From CAMCXT01 sp040403315 (lineage in GTDB: Bacteria > Bacteroidota > Bacteroidia > M30B66): DNA of 64,000 nucleotides. The position numbers were made by a program, and so were the translations under genes. The notes beneath the pieces are model-generated. The model was not told where the DNA came from. It saw only the letters and a program-made list of their open reading frames with translations, and made no database searches. Below, one piece after another: positions 45,393 to 53,572 of this stretch. Within the stretch, counting starts at the first letter, position 1. The number at the start of each line of letters is the position of its first letter. The DNA lies in NCBI GenBank assembly GCA_040403315.1, contig JBBAKX010000001.1, forward strand, positions 868,001 through 932,000. The letters are read 5' to 3'.

Positions 45393-46070
45393 CTATAGAT
45401 CAAGCAAGCCTGGCCTCCTTATTTTGGTTCTTTCAACCGCTTGATCGAACCTCCATTTTTCGATTTGGCCTGCATTTCCAGACAATAATATATCTGGAAC
45501 CTTCATTCCATTGAATTCGGCTGGTCGAGTGAAAACAGGAGGAGCTAGCAGATTATCTTGAAATGAATCGGTAAGCGCTGAAGTTTCATCATTCAAAACA
45601 CCAGGAATCAAACGAATGATTGCGTCGCTTACAACTGCTGCAGCCAATTCGCCACCCGACAAAACATAATCGCCAATCGAGATTTCTTTGGTAATGTAAT
45701 GTTGGCGAATCCGCTCATCTACGCCTTTGTAATGCCCACATAAAATGGCGATATCGCCAAGTAATGAGAATCGATTGGCCAATGATTGAGAAAAGTTTTC
45801 CCCGTCAGGAGTCATGTAAATAACCTCGTCGAATTTTTTTTCTGACTGTAATGCATCCAAACAATTCACAATAGGTTCCATCATCATTACCATGCCTGCA
45901 CCGCCTCCAAAAGCATAATCATCAATGCTCTTGTGTTTGTCGTTGCTGTAGTCTCTAAGATTATGAATGTGTACAGAAACCAGCCCTTTCTGTTGCGCAC
46001 GCTTTAAAATTGAATGACTAAAAGGACTTTCGAGGAGCTCCGGAAGCACGGTGATAACATGAATATTCAT
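45393..46070 (-). CDS. trmD: tRNA (guanine37-N1)-methyltransferase
   Basis: TrmD methylates G37 of tRNAs that read CNN codons, which prevents frameshifting. The 225-residue protein starts MNIHVITVLPELLESPFSHSI. The knot motifs are IDDYAFGGGAGMVMMMEPI and LCGHYKGVDERI, with the SAM-binding SIGDYVLSGGELA. A -7 box lies four bases before the ATG, so the mRNA may be leaderless. It is divergent from bioB. Confidence 0.98.
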   Translation of the reverse strand: MNIHVITVLPELLESPFSHSILKRAQQKGLVSVHIHNLRDYSNDKHKSIDDYAFGGGAGMVMMMEPIVNCLDALQSEKKFDEVIYMTPDGENFSQSLANRFSLLGDIAILCGHYKGVDERIRQHYITKEISIGDYVLSGGELAAAVVSDAIIRLIPGVLNDETSALTDSFQDNLLAPPVFTRPAEFNGMKVPDILLSGNAGQIEKWRFDQAVERTKIRRPGLLDL

Positions 46071-46074
46071 TTGG

Positions 46075-46082
46075 CAAAAATA
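46075..46082 (-). promoter_or_regulatory. Putative -7 box of trmD
   Basis: On the minus strand this reads TATTTTTG, an exact TAnnTTTG match. Its end is only four bases before the trmD ATG. The box lies 29 bp from an oppositely oriented box that serves bioB. Confidence 0.45.
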
Positions 46083-46111
46083 AGGTGTTTTTTAAGCAAG
46101 CGATGAATCGG

Positions 46112-46119
46112 TACATTTG
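46112..46119 (+). promoter_or_regulatory. Putative -7 box of the bioB operon
   Basis: TACATTTG matches TAnnTTTG and lies 52 bp before the bioB ATG. No clear TTG at -33, but the region is shared with the divergent trmD promoter. Confidence 0.45.
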
Positions 46120-46171
46120 TCGCCGGTTCGAATACTTCAGCGAACTATATTTGTTATAATGAACAAGCTTT

Positions 46172-47170
46172 ATGAGTGACATTAGACATAACTGGACGCG
46201 CGAGGAAATTCTCGAAGTTTACAATACACCACTGCTCGAACTTGTGTTTCGTGCAGGCACAACGCACCGCAAATACAACAAAGGATCGGAAGTTCAGGTT
46301 AGTTCGCTGATTTCAATTAAGACCGGAGGTTGTTCCGAAGATTGTGGATATTGTCCTCAAGCAGCGCGCTATAACACTGAAGTAAAGGCCCATAAATTAA
46401 TGTCGGTTGATGAGGTAACTCAATATGCCGAGCGCGCTAAATCGGGCGGAGCTTCTCGTGTTTGCATGGGTGCCGCTTGGCGTGAAGTACGCGACAATCG
46501 CGATTTCGACCGTGTAATAGATATGGTTAAGGCAGTAAATGAGATGGATATGGAAGTTTGCTGCACCTTGGGTATGCTTACCGAACATCAAGCGCAAAGG
46601 CTTGCAGATGCTGGATTGTATGCTTACAACCACAATCTTGATACATCCGAAGAAAACTATTCTAATATCATTGGAACAAGAACTTACGATGACCGATTGA
46701 ATACCTTGAAAAACATCAGGAAAGCCAACATCACAGTTTGTTCTGGTGGTATTATTGGTTTGGGAGAAACAGTTGAAGATCGATGCGGGATGCTACACAC
46801 TTTGGTGAACCTTCCTCAACATCCTGAATCTGTTCCAATCAATGCGCTAGTAGCTGTTAAAGGAACACCTCTTGAAAATCAGCAGCCAGTTGAAATTTGG
46901 GAAATGGTTCGCATGGTGGCAACCACTAGAATCGTGATGCCTAAAACTGTGGTTCGACTCAGCGCTGGTCGCCAACAAATGAGTTTAGAAGGTCAAGCAA
47001 TGTGTTTTCTTGCTGGTGCAAATTCAATTTTTACGGGAGAGAAATTGCTAACAACTCCAAATCCTGAATTTGATGAGGATATGGAAATGTTTAAAATTTT
47101 CGGACTTACTCCAAAAGCACCATTCCAAGAAGGGCGTCCTGAAGTGAAGCAAGAAGCACTTAACGCTTAA
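46172..47170 (+). CDS. bioB: Biotin synthase
   Basis: BioB inserts sulfur into dethiobiotin using SAM radicals. The 332-residue protein carries the radical-SAM motif CSEDCGYC (C54, C58, C61) in the BioB-specific context TGGCSEDCGYCPQ. The 2Fe-2S and substrate-binding regions show VCMGAAWREVRD, CCTLGMLT, YNHNLDTS and RLSAGRQQMS. It starts the unit bioB-TPR-bioF. Confidence 0.98.
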   Translation: MSDIRHNWTREEILEVYNTPLLELVFRAGTTHRKYNKGSEVQVSSLISIKTGGCSEDCGYCPQAARYNTEVKAHKLMSVDEVTQYAERAKSGGASRVCMGAAWREVRDNRDFDRVIDMVKAVNEMDMEVCCTLGMLTEHQAQRLADAGLYAYNHNLDTSEENYSNIIGTRTYDDRLNTLKNIRKANITVCSGGIIGLGETVEDRCGMLHTLVNLPQHPESVPINALVAVKGTPLENQQPVEIWEMVRMVATTRIVMPKTVVRLSAGRQQMSLEGQAMCFLAGANSIFTGEKLLTTPNPEFDEDMEMFKIFGLTPKAPFQEGRPEVKQEALNA

Positions 47171-47172
47171 TA

Positions 47173-48009
47173 TTGCAAGTGATCAAAATCTTCTTGCTCT
47201 GGTTGTTGATCGCATTCACGGCGGTTTCAAACGCTCAGAGCGGAAGAGTTAATTATGATCCATTGCGCTCCATCGTTTTTACTGATTCAAATTTAGTTGA
47301 AGCGGTTGAGCTCATCCGTTTTGGTAATTCAGCTGGGGCAATTCGCCGTATTAACGACTTGAAATCAGAAGATCAGAGATCATTTGAAGCTGATTTTTTA
47401 CTGGGATATGCTTACCGTCTTCAAGGAGATTTGGATGAAGCAATCACCTATTTTTCAAAAGCTGCACGTCAACAATCGCTTTCATTGCCAGCTTATTTCG
47501 AAAGAGGCAATTGCTATTTGATTAGAAAGAATTTTAGTTTGGCCGTTTTCGATTTCGATCGAGCCATTTTGATCGACACCACATTCGCACCGGCTTACAA
47601 TAACCGAGCGTATGCACGAATTCGAAATTATGGTGAGCAAAAAATGCCTACACAGCAATTAAAGTTTGCCAGAAAAGACATGGAAAAAGTGTTAGAGCTC
47701 GCTCAAATAGATAGCTCTGCAGGATTTGAATACTATTATAATTTGGGGCTTCTTGATTTGTATATGTCTGATTATGAAATTGCTATTCAAAGTTTTGACA
47801 AGGCCGTTGAACTAAATAAGTCAATTCCAAAGCTGTACTACTTTAGAGGTGCTGCGTACTTTCTAGGCAAGTATTACGACAAGGCACGTGGAGATTTTTT
47901 CATGGCCGAAAGAATGGGTTTTGCTTCGAGCCAGACCCCTGAATTTTTAAAGGTGCTTGAGTTGATCAGGCAACACGAAGAATCAACGGGTGAGAAAGTC
48001 GGTAAATAA
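47173..48009 (+). CDS. Secreted TPR protein within the biotin operon
   Basis: The frame opens two bases after bioB with a TTG at 47173 or a GTG at 47179; both precede a signal peptide (IKIFLLWLLIAFTAVSNAQS). The mature part of the 278-residue protein is TPR repeats from about 65 to 260, for example LLGYAYRLQGDLDEAITYF, YYNLGLLDLYMSDYEIAI and YYFRGAAYFLGKYYDKA. TPRs are protein-binding scaffolds. It has no motif linked to biotin chemistry, and its place between bioB and bioF is probably from operon shuffling or a shared promoter. The stop overlaps the bioF start (TAATG). Confidence 0.82.
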   Translation: MQVIKIFLLWLLIAFTAVSNAQSGRVNYDPLRSIVFTDSNLVEAVELIRFGNSAGAIRRINDLKSEDQRSFEADFLLGYAYRLQGDLDEAITYFSKAARQQSLSLPAYFERGNCYLIRKNFSLAVFDFDRAILIDTTFAPAYNNRAYARIRNYGEQKMPTQQLKFARKDMEKVLELAQIDSSAGFEYYYNLGLLDLYMSDYEIAIQSFDKAVELNKSIPKLYYFRGAAYFLGKYYDKARGDFFMAERMGFASSQTPEFLKVLELIRQHEESTGEKVGK

Positions 48010-49136
48010 TGAATTCAGCTGAAGCCTTTATGCAAAATAAGCTAGATGAGCGCAAATCAACTGCGGCTTTTCGTGCTTTGAAGAAAAGAGGAAATCAGGT
48101 TGATTTTTTCTCAAATGATTATTTAGGATTAGCATCCAAGGATTTCTCGATTCAAGAAAAACCGCTCAGTCATTTTCAACGCAATGGTTCAACAGGTTCG
48201 AGGCTTTTAGCTGGACATTCTGAAGAAGCTGAAATGCTCGAAGATTGGATTCAAGATGCTTTCAAGGCTGATGCAGCACTGATGTTCAATTCGGGATATG
48301 ACGCAAATTTAGGTTTACTATCTACTCTTCCCGGGAGGAACGACACAGTATTTTACGATAGCCTTTTGCATGCATCCTTGCGCGAGGGCATAAGATTGTC
48401 TCCGTGCAACGCATATTCCTTTAAACACAACGATCCTGACGATTTGCGAAAAAAGTCTTCCTTGGCAAAAGGGATCGTTTATGTTGTAGTTGAAACGGTG
48501 TATTCGATGGATGGTAACGAACCAGATTTATCCGCATTTATAGCTGTTTGCAAAGAATTTGGGTGGCATTTGATTGTTGATGAAGCGCATGGATTGGGCA
48601 TTCGAGGTGAATCGGGGAAAGGAGCATCCTATAGTTTCGCTGGCTCTAACGATATCTTTGCAAGAGTGCTCACTTTCGGAAAGGCTGCAGGGTTTCATGG
48701 AGCTGCTGTTTTGGGTAGCAAGGTTCTAATCGATTTCTTAATCAATTTTTGCAGGCCGTTTATTTATTCTACTGCACTTCCCCCTTCAGATTATACTAAG
48801 CTAAATTCGATGTTATCTTTCATGATTGAAGCTGAACGGGAGCGGGAACAAGTGAGTATGTTGATTGACCAATTTCGACTTTGGCAACTGAAGCAATCGA
48901 AGTTTCAATTTGTGGGATCAATTTCTCCGATTCAAAATCTAATAATTCCTGGAAATGTTGAGGTTACACAATTGGCAAATCATCTGCAGTCGAAAGGTTA
49001 TGATGTTAGGCCAATTATAAGTCCTACGGTTCCAGCCGGTTCCGAAAGAGTGCGAATTATCTTACACAGTTTTAATACAAATGTTGAATTAGATGGAATG
49101 ATCGGCATTTTGGAGCGTTATTCAGGAGTCGATTGA
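48009..49136 (+). CDS. bioF: 8-amino-7-oxononanoate synthase-family aminotransferase
   Basis: BioF condenses pimeloyl-ACP with alanine in biotin synthesis. The 375-residue fold I PLP enzyme begins with FFSNDYLGLA and has the motif NGSTGSRLLAGH, the PLP-ring D191EAH and the internal-aldimine lysine K225 in LTFGKAAGFHGAA. The family also includes KBL and ALAS-like enzymes, but its place two genes after bioB makes AONS the most likely role. Start overlaps the TPR gene stop by one base. Confidence 0.9.
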   Translation: MNSAEAFMQNKLDERKSTAAFRALKKRGNQVDFFSNDYLGLASKDFSIQEKPLSHFQRNGSTGSRLLAGHSEEAEMLEDWIQDAFKADAALMFNSGYDANLGLLSTLPGRNDTVFYDSLLHASLREGIRLSPCNAYSFKHNDPDDLRKKSSLAKGIVYVVVETVYSMDGNEPDLSAFIAVCKEFGWHLIVDEAHGLGIRGESGKGASYSFAGSNDIFARVLTFGKAAGFHGAAVLGSKVLIDFLINFCRPFIYSTALPPSDYTKLNSMLSFMIEAEREREQVSMLIDQFRLWQLKQSKFQFVGSISPIQNLIIPGNVEVTQLANHLQSKGYDVRPIISPTVPAGSERVRIILHSFNTNVELDGMIGILERYSGVD

Positions 49137-49176
49137 GATAATTTGATTTTTGATGGAAGATATTTTTCTCCCTCTG

Positions 49177-49206
49177 TTGTTTAATTGAAAAAAGATCCTA
49201 ATTTTG
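49177..49206 (+). promoter_or_regulatory. Putative promoter of rpmH
   Basis: TTG at 49177-49179, a 19-nt spacer and an exact TAATTTTG at 49199-49206 give a good Bacteroidota promoter. The rpmH ATG lies 22 bp downstream. Confidence 0.65.
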
Positions 49207-49228
49207 CAATCCCAAATTTTCTGAGGCC

Positions 49229-49387
49229 ATGGTAAGAACCTTCCAACCTTCGATCCGTAAGAGAAGAAACAAACACGGATTTCGTGAACGCATGTCATCA
49301 GCTAATGGTCGTCGTGTGCTGGCAGCTCGCCGTGCTCGTGGCCGTAAGCGACTCACTGTTTCTAGTGAGAAATTACACAAGCGTTAA
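49229..49387 (+). CDS. rpmH: 50S ribosomal protein L34
   Basis: This 52-residue reading frame starts MVRTFQPSIRKRRNKHGFRE and continues RMSSANGRRVLAARRARGRK, ending with a conserved Arg/Lys-rich tail (RLTVSSEKLHKR). This is the complete L34 signature. L34 is a tiny basic protein of the large ribosomal subunit. It is monocistronic here, between its own promoter and a terminator, without the rnpA neighbour seen in many bacteria. Confidence 0.97.
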   Translation: MVRTFQPSIRKRRNKHGFRERMSSANGRRVLAARRARGRKRLTVSSEKLHKR

Positions 49388-49409
49388 TTCATTCTCTCTA
49401 TAGGACTTG

Positions 49410-49437
49410 AAGCGATCTATTTAGATCGCTTTTTTTA
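49410..49437 (+). terminator. Rho-independent terminator of rpmH
   Basis: AGCGATCTA and TAGATCGCT form a perfect inverted repeat with a minimal loop, followed by seven T residues. The T run overlaps the stop codon of the convergent hydrolase gene. Confidence 0.92.
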
Positions 49438-50262
49438 TGCCTTCCAGTATTCAAAAAGTTTCTTTACTCCTTTGTCGCTAAGGATATTGTGTCCATTTTC
49501 GAGTTCTATAATCTGAGCATCTGGCAAGTTTTTTCTCAAGAATTTTCTGGTTTTAGGAAACCTGATAATTGCATCGTCTTTCCCAAGAATACACGTAATG
49601 GCGAGTTTCCCTTTATCGTTGAGTTGATTCAAAAACATGTAGTTAGGCAATGCTTCGCGATAGGAAATCCAAGTGTCGTAAAGCTGTTTCCGCATCGAAA
49701 CATTTGAAATTTCATGGCGATAAAATTTTGCTGCTTTCGTGGAAATGAGTTTGAGTCTTTCACCAATTCGAATCAGCAAATTCGCAATGGATGGTGATTT
49801 CACAAATTGCTTGAAGAGATTTTTACCGATCCACGATTGTGTTAAAAATCGATAGGCTTTTGAAACGGGCAATCCATCAGGAGCAATAAGCCATATTTCG
49901 TTCACTTTATCGGAATTGTGTTGTGCAACAAACATTGCGATTCGTGCACCAATCGAAAACCCCATCAACGAAACCAACGATTTTCCGCTTTTTTCAAGAA
50001 TAGCTGAAATCCAACGCTTCGAATATTCTGCATCGAAGATGAAACCTTCCGGAAAATTCTTCTGATGCCTGTGAAACGCAAGATCAATCAGCATAAATGT
50101 GTATTCGTTTTGCATGAATGCTTCCATGTGACGAAATACATCCGAATTTTGACCGTAGCCATGAAATGCAATCAACAATTTTGGGCCATGACCAATAAAA
50201 TCGGCCTTCCACACCAAATTGTCTGCTTCGAATTCTAATGAATTAACTGTATCTGAAAACAA
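49435..50262 (-). CDS. Alpha/beta hydrolase
   Basis: The 275-residue protein has the fold's landmarks: the oxyanion-hole strand LLIAFHGYGQN, the nucleophile elbow GFSIGA with S103, the acid in LGKDDAI and the histidine in ENGHNIL. No signal peptide is seen, so it is cytoplasmic. The starting codon is a TTG, since no ATG is available in frame upstream before a stop. Substrate unknown; esterase or lipase-like acyl hydrolases are the nearest guess. Confidence 0.8.
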   Translation of the reverse strand: MFSDTVNSLEFEADNLVWKADFIGHGPKLLIAFHGYGQNSDVFRHMEAFMQNEYTFMLIDLAFHRHQKNFPEGFIFDAEYSKRWISAILEKSGKSLVSLMGFSIGARIAMFVAQHNSDKVNEIWLIAPDGLPVSKAYRFLTQSWIGKNLFKQFVKSPSIANLLIRIGERLKLISTKAAKFYRHEISNVSMRKQLYDTWISYREALPNYMFLNQLNDKGKLAITCILGKDDAIIRFPKTRKFLRKNLPDAQIIELENGHNILSDKGVKKLFEYWKA

Positions 50263-50320
50263 TTGACTTCTTTGCGTTGATTTTATCCTTTACGAAAGTT
50301 GAAAGTAATAATTTTATCGC

Positions 50321-51643
50321 ATGCCTGAAGCGTTGCTGCTGATCTTCTATTTGATCATTCTTCTTTTTTTGACTTCCGTACTGAAGGTATTCAGAATGAA
50401 AGGATTGCCGTTTTGGGTGGCTCCAGTTTTATTGTTGGTGAAGTTTTCGGCAGGAATGGGCTTGGCTTGGATCTACAGCAATTATTATTCAGACCGAGCC
50501 ACAGCAGACGTATTTAAGCTGTTCGATGATTCGAAACATATGTATGCAGCATTTGATCAACGGCCTGAAGATTTTTTTAAAATGCTCTTCGGTTTATCGT
50601 CAGATGCTCCTTACTACGATCGGTATTACAACCAGATGAACCATTGGTTTCCTTCATTTGATGTAAATCAAGGTTTGTATTATGATACCCGCACGCTGAT
50701 TCGATTCAACGCCTTTTTTAGGATGTTTTCAATGGGATACTATTCGGTTCATGTGCTGATGTTCAGCTTCATGGCTCTCTGGGGATCAATGCTCGCCTGG
50801 CGCGTGTTTTCGCGAGGAAGCGTCTTGAATCCAAAGTTAATTTTGGTAGCAGTATTTCTTATTCCTTCGGTCTTGGCGTGGTCTTCAGGTGTGTTAAAGG
50901 AAAGTGTTGTAATGCTTTTCACGGGTATGTTCTTATCGGGCTTTTTTGCACTTTCCGAAAAAAGATTCAGCATTCGAAATGTGCTTTCATTGTTGTTGTC
51001 TATCCTCGGCTTTGCCGTAATGAAAGCCTACATTTTGCTGGCAATTTTACCTGGAGCTTTTGCATGGTTAATTGTTACCTACAGAAATTTCAAACAACCT
51101 AGATTAACTTTTGCGGTCACTTTGCTGATTTCTGCCTTGGTTGCCTTGAATATCCAATATGTATTTCCAAGTATCAACTTCATGGAAACTTTATCGGTGA
51201 AACAACAAGCCATGCTTCGGTTAGCCTATTATACCGACTCAGGCAGTGTGATTTTTGTGAATCCACTCGATCCCAACTTGATGAGTTTTTTGCGCAATTG
51301 GCCCGAAGCTTTGCTAAATGCATCCTTCAGACCTTGGGTAACTGAAGCGGAAAACGCCATGCAGTGGTTTTCGGCCTTAGAGAATTTGATTTTATCATTG
51401 ATGACTTTGGTCTGCATAATCTTTTACAAACAGCAGGATTCGCCGGGCAGACTGGCATTTTTGTGGTTTTGTTTGAGTTTTGTGCTGGTTCTATTCTCAA
51501 TAACAGGTATTACAACACCCATTTTGGGTACCTTGGTTCGTTATAGAATGCCTGCACTTCCTTTCTTTGTTCTTTCATTATTGATGATGACTGACTTGAA
51601 GCGCATGTTTCAAACAGTTAAAAAACTCTATGGATATGAATAA
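50321..51643 (+). CDS. Polytopic inner-membrane protein of unknown function
   Basis: I do not recognise this 440-residue protein. It has about ten hydrophobic segments: two before a ~90-residue polar loop (residues 50-140, rich in Asp, Tyr and Phe, including DDSKHMYAAFD), then further pairs. A conserved-looking LAWSSGVLKESVV at ~190 and a loop with DPNLMSFLRNWPEAL at ~325 are candidates for function. The pattern recalls GT-C glycosyltransferases or polysaccharide polymerases, but no signature is decisive. Downstream an SDR gene overlaps it by 14 bp. Confidence 0.7.
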   Translation: MPEALLLIFYLIILLFLTSVLKVFRMKGLPFWVAPVLLLVKFSAGMGLAWIYSNYYSDRATADVFKLFDDSKHMYAAFDQRPEDFFKMLFGLSSDAPYYDRYYNQMNHWFPSFDVNQGLYYDTRTLIRFNAFFRMFSMGYYSVHVLMFSFMALWGSMLAWRVFSRGSVLNPKLILVAVFLIPSVLAWSSGVLKESVVMLFTGMFLSGFFALSEKRFSIRNVLSLLLSILGFAVMKAYILLAILPGAFAWLIVTYRNFKQPRLTFAVTLLISALVALNIQYVFPSINFMETLSVKQQAMLRLAYYTDSGSVIFVNPLDPNLMSFLRNWPEALLNASFRPWVTEAENAMQWFSALENLILSLMTLVCIIFYKQQDSPGRLAFLWFCLSFVLVLFSITGITTPILGTLVRYRMPALPFFVLSLLMMTDLKRMFQTVKKLYGYE

Positions 51644-52394
51644 CACCATTCTCATAACGGGCGCGAGCTCCGGCATTGGAAAAGCATGCGCCGAACGTCT
51701 AGCAAAAACTGGAAGTAGACTTATTCTCACCGCACGTCGGGGAGATCGCTTGGATGCACTTGCCAATGAACTTCGTAAGGACGGTAGTGAAGTTTATACA
51801 GCTATCTTGGATGTTCGAGATCATGCTGCTTGTGAGGCATTTGTGGAGGCAATTCCAGAGGAGTTTAGAAACATCAGAGTGTTGCTGAATAATGCTGGAT
51901 TGGCAGCAGGTTTAGGGCCTTTTCAGTCGGGCGATACAGACCATTGGGACCGTATGATCGATACCAATTTGAAAGGCTTGCTGTATGTTTCGAGGGTGGT
52001 AATTCCTTTGATGTATGGCGTTGAAGGAGCCCAAATTGTGAATATTGGCTCAGTAGCAGGGAAGGAAGTTTACCCTGGAGGAAATGTTTACTGTGCTTCC
52101 AAACATGCTGTTGATGCGCTCACAAGATCGATGCGTATAGATTTGTTGGAAAAGGGAATTCGTGTGAGTTCGGTAAGTCCGGGTATGGTTGAAACCGAGT
52201 TTTCAATAGTTCGTTTTGATGGAGACTCTGACCGCGCTGCGACTGTTTACAAAGGTCTAGAGCCGCTTATGGCGGAAGACATTGCCGATGCTGTGAATTA
52301 CATCGTAACTGCTCCTTTTAGAATTACTGTTGCTGATATTTTGATTTTCCCTGCTGCACAAGCGTCTTCAAGAGACGTTTTACGCAGAAACTAG
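51630..52394 (+). CDS. Short-chain dehydrogenase/reductase (YdfG-like)
   Basis: The 254-residue SDR has the cofactor loop TGASSGIG (10-17) with R36/R37 after the second strand, indicating NADP(H). NNAG is at 87-90. The catalytic residues are S141 (NIGSVAG), Y154 and K158 (YCASK). The substrate loop EVYPGGNVYCAS and the tail FRITVADILIFP are as in YdfG-type 3-hydroxy-acid or serine dehydrogenases. The second ATG at 51636 is also possible. It overlaps the upstream membrane-protein gene and, convergently, the AlkB gene by 15 bp. Confidence 0.9.
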   Translation: MDMNNTILITGASSGIGKACAERLAKTGSRLILTARRGDRLDALANELRKDGSEVYTAILDVRDHAACEAFVEAIPEEFRNIRVLLNNAGLAAGLGPFQSGDTDHWDRMIDTNLKGLLYVSRVVIPLMYGVEGAQIVNIGSVAGKEVYPGGNVYCASKHAVDALTRSMRIDLLEKGIRVSSVSPGMVETEFSIVRFDGDSDRAATVYKGLEPLMAEDIADAVNYIVTAPFRITVADILIFPAAQASSRDVLRRN

Positions 52395-53453
52395 GTTGGA
52401 TGATCCTTGTCCGTCGGATTTAATTCTATGGTTCATCACCTTGAACCAGAGTGGTGGAATGGTGCTTAATAACATCATCGCTGGATATCCAGCGGGTAGG
52501 TGAGGACTGTTTTCATAGCTCTTGAGAATTTGATATTTCCTGGATGCTTTGTAATGATGATCCGCATGTCTTGTAAGTTCGAAGAGCATAATTCTTCCGA
52601 GTGCATAATCGGAATTCCACGAATGGCTAGGCAAAACTTTTTCATAAACGCCTGGCTTGATTTCCTTTCGGGATAAGCCGTAGTGTTCTATGTAATTGAT
52701 CGTTTCTAGCAGAATGATACCTATCAGTGCGCTTCCGAGGAAAAGCCATCCGGCAAGTTTGCCGAAAATTATAAATACCGAAGCAACCAAAATGATCTGT
52801 AAAAATTGGAAGATCAACATTAAATTGGAAACTCCGAAGAAAGATTGGTCGTGCTTTTTGAGCAGCCCCATTTGAATTTTCCAAGCAGAAAGGTAGCTCC
52901 CAACAATTGATTGAATCCAAAATCCGTAAAGCGATTGTCCCTTCTTGGCAGTAGCTGCGTCTTTTGGAGTGGCAACATATCTGTGATGGCCATGGTTGTG
53001 TTCTACAGAGAAGTGCATATATAAGGTGCTTAATAGGAGCGACCAAGCCATGATTTGTTCTGATTTTTTCGCTCGATGACCGAGTTCATGGGCAATATTG
53101 ATTCCGATTACTCCCGAACTTATTCCAGCGGCCAATGTCAGTCCGATCAGTTGATGTGTGGTGTATTCGTTGTTTTTGATCAACCAACAAAATAGTAGGA
53201 TTGTACCCCATTGGATTGGAACACTGAGGTAAAGCATGAAATCATAAGTGCTATTTGAAATAAGAGATTTCTCGTCCGCTTCAGCGTAATTGTCCTGATT
53301 AATAGGCAACAAATATTCAGTTAATGGGATCACTACAAAAGCGAAAATAATTGCAAAAAATGCGAATTTCTCTGGAAATAAAAGAGATACAATAACTGAA
53401 GCAGAGATGAGATATCCACTTAAATACTTCAGTTCTTTTAATAAGTTTTTCAT
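52380..53453 (-). CDS. AlkB-type membrane non-haem di-iron hydroxylase, probable alkane 1-monooxygenase
   Basis: The 357-residue integral membrane protein has the histidine clusters of the alkane hydroxylase family in the right order: HELGH (122-126), EHNHGHH (151-157), NYIEHYGLSR (253-262) and RHADHHYKASRKYQ (295-308). These ligate the di-iron centre that hydroxylates terminal methyl groups using O2. About six membrane helices surround them. Alkane oxidation would need rubredoxin and rubredoxin reductase; neither is in the window. Other substrates, such as fatty acids, cannot be excluded. It may contribute to lipid oxidation together with the acyl-CoA synthetase 5 kb away. Confidence 0.85.
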   Translation of the reverse strand: MKNLLKELKYLSGYLISASVIVSLLFPEKFAFFAIIFAFVVIPLTEYLLPINQDNYAEADEKSLISNSTYDFMLYLSVPIQWGTILLFCWLIKNNEYTTHQLIGLTLAAGISSGVIGINIAHELGHRAKKSEQIMAWSLLLSTLYMHFSVEHNHGHHRYVATPKDAATAKKGQSLYGFWIQSIVGSYLSAWKIQMGLLKKHDQSFFGVSNLMLIFQFLQIILVASVFIIFGKLAGWLFLGSALIGIILLETINYIEHYGLSRKEIKPGVYEKVLPSHSWNSDYALGRIMLFELTRHADHHYKASRKYQILKSYENSPHLPAGYPAMMLLSTIPPLWFKVMNHRIKSDGQGSSNLVSA

Positions 53454-53478
53454 GCCCTCAAAACCGTCAAGTAAACAT

Positions 53479-53486
53479 CAAATGTA
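53479..53486 (-). promoter_or_regulatory. Putative -7 box of the AlkB-type gene
   Basis: On the minus strand this reads TACATTTG, an exact TAnnTTTG match 25 bp before the ATG at 53453. No -33 TTG. Confidence 0.4.
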
Positions 53487-53545
53487 AGCAATCAATTGTC
53501 GCGATAAAAGGTGAAAACTGTTCGCTTTCTAAAATGAGTGTTGGT

Positions 53546-53553
53546 TATATTTG
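53546..53553 (+). promoter_or_regulatory. Putative -7 box of the T9SS type A gene
   Basis: TATATTTG matches TAnnTTTG exactly. It lies 19 bp upstream of the ATG at 53573 but downstream of the earlier in-frame ATG at 53534, which supports the later start. Confidence 0.45.
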
Positions 53554-53572
53554 GCGATTAAATCAAAAATGC

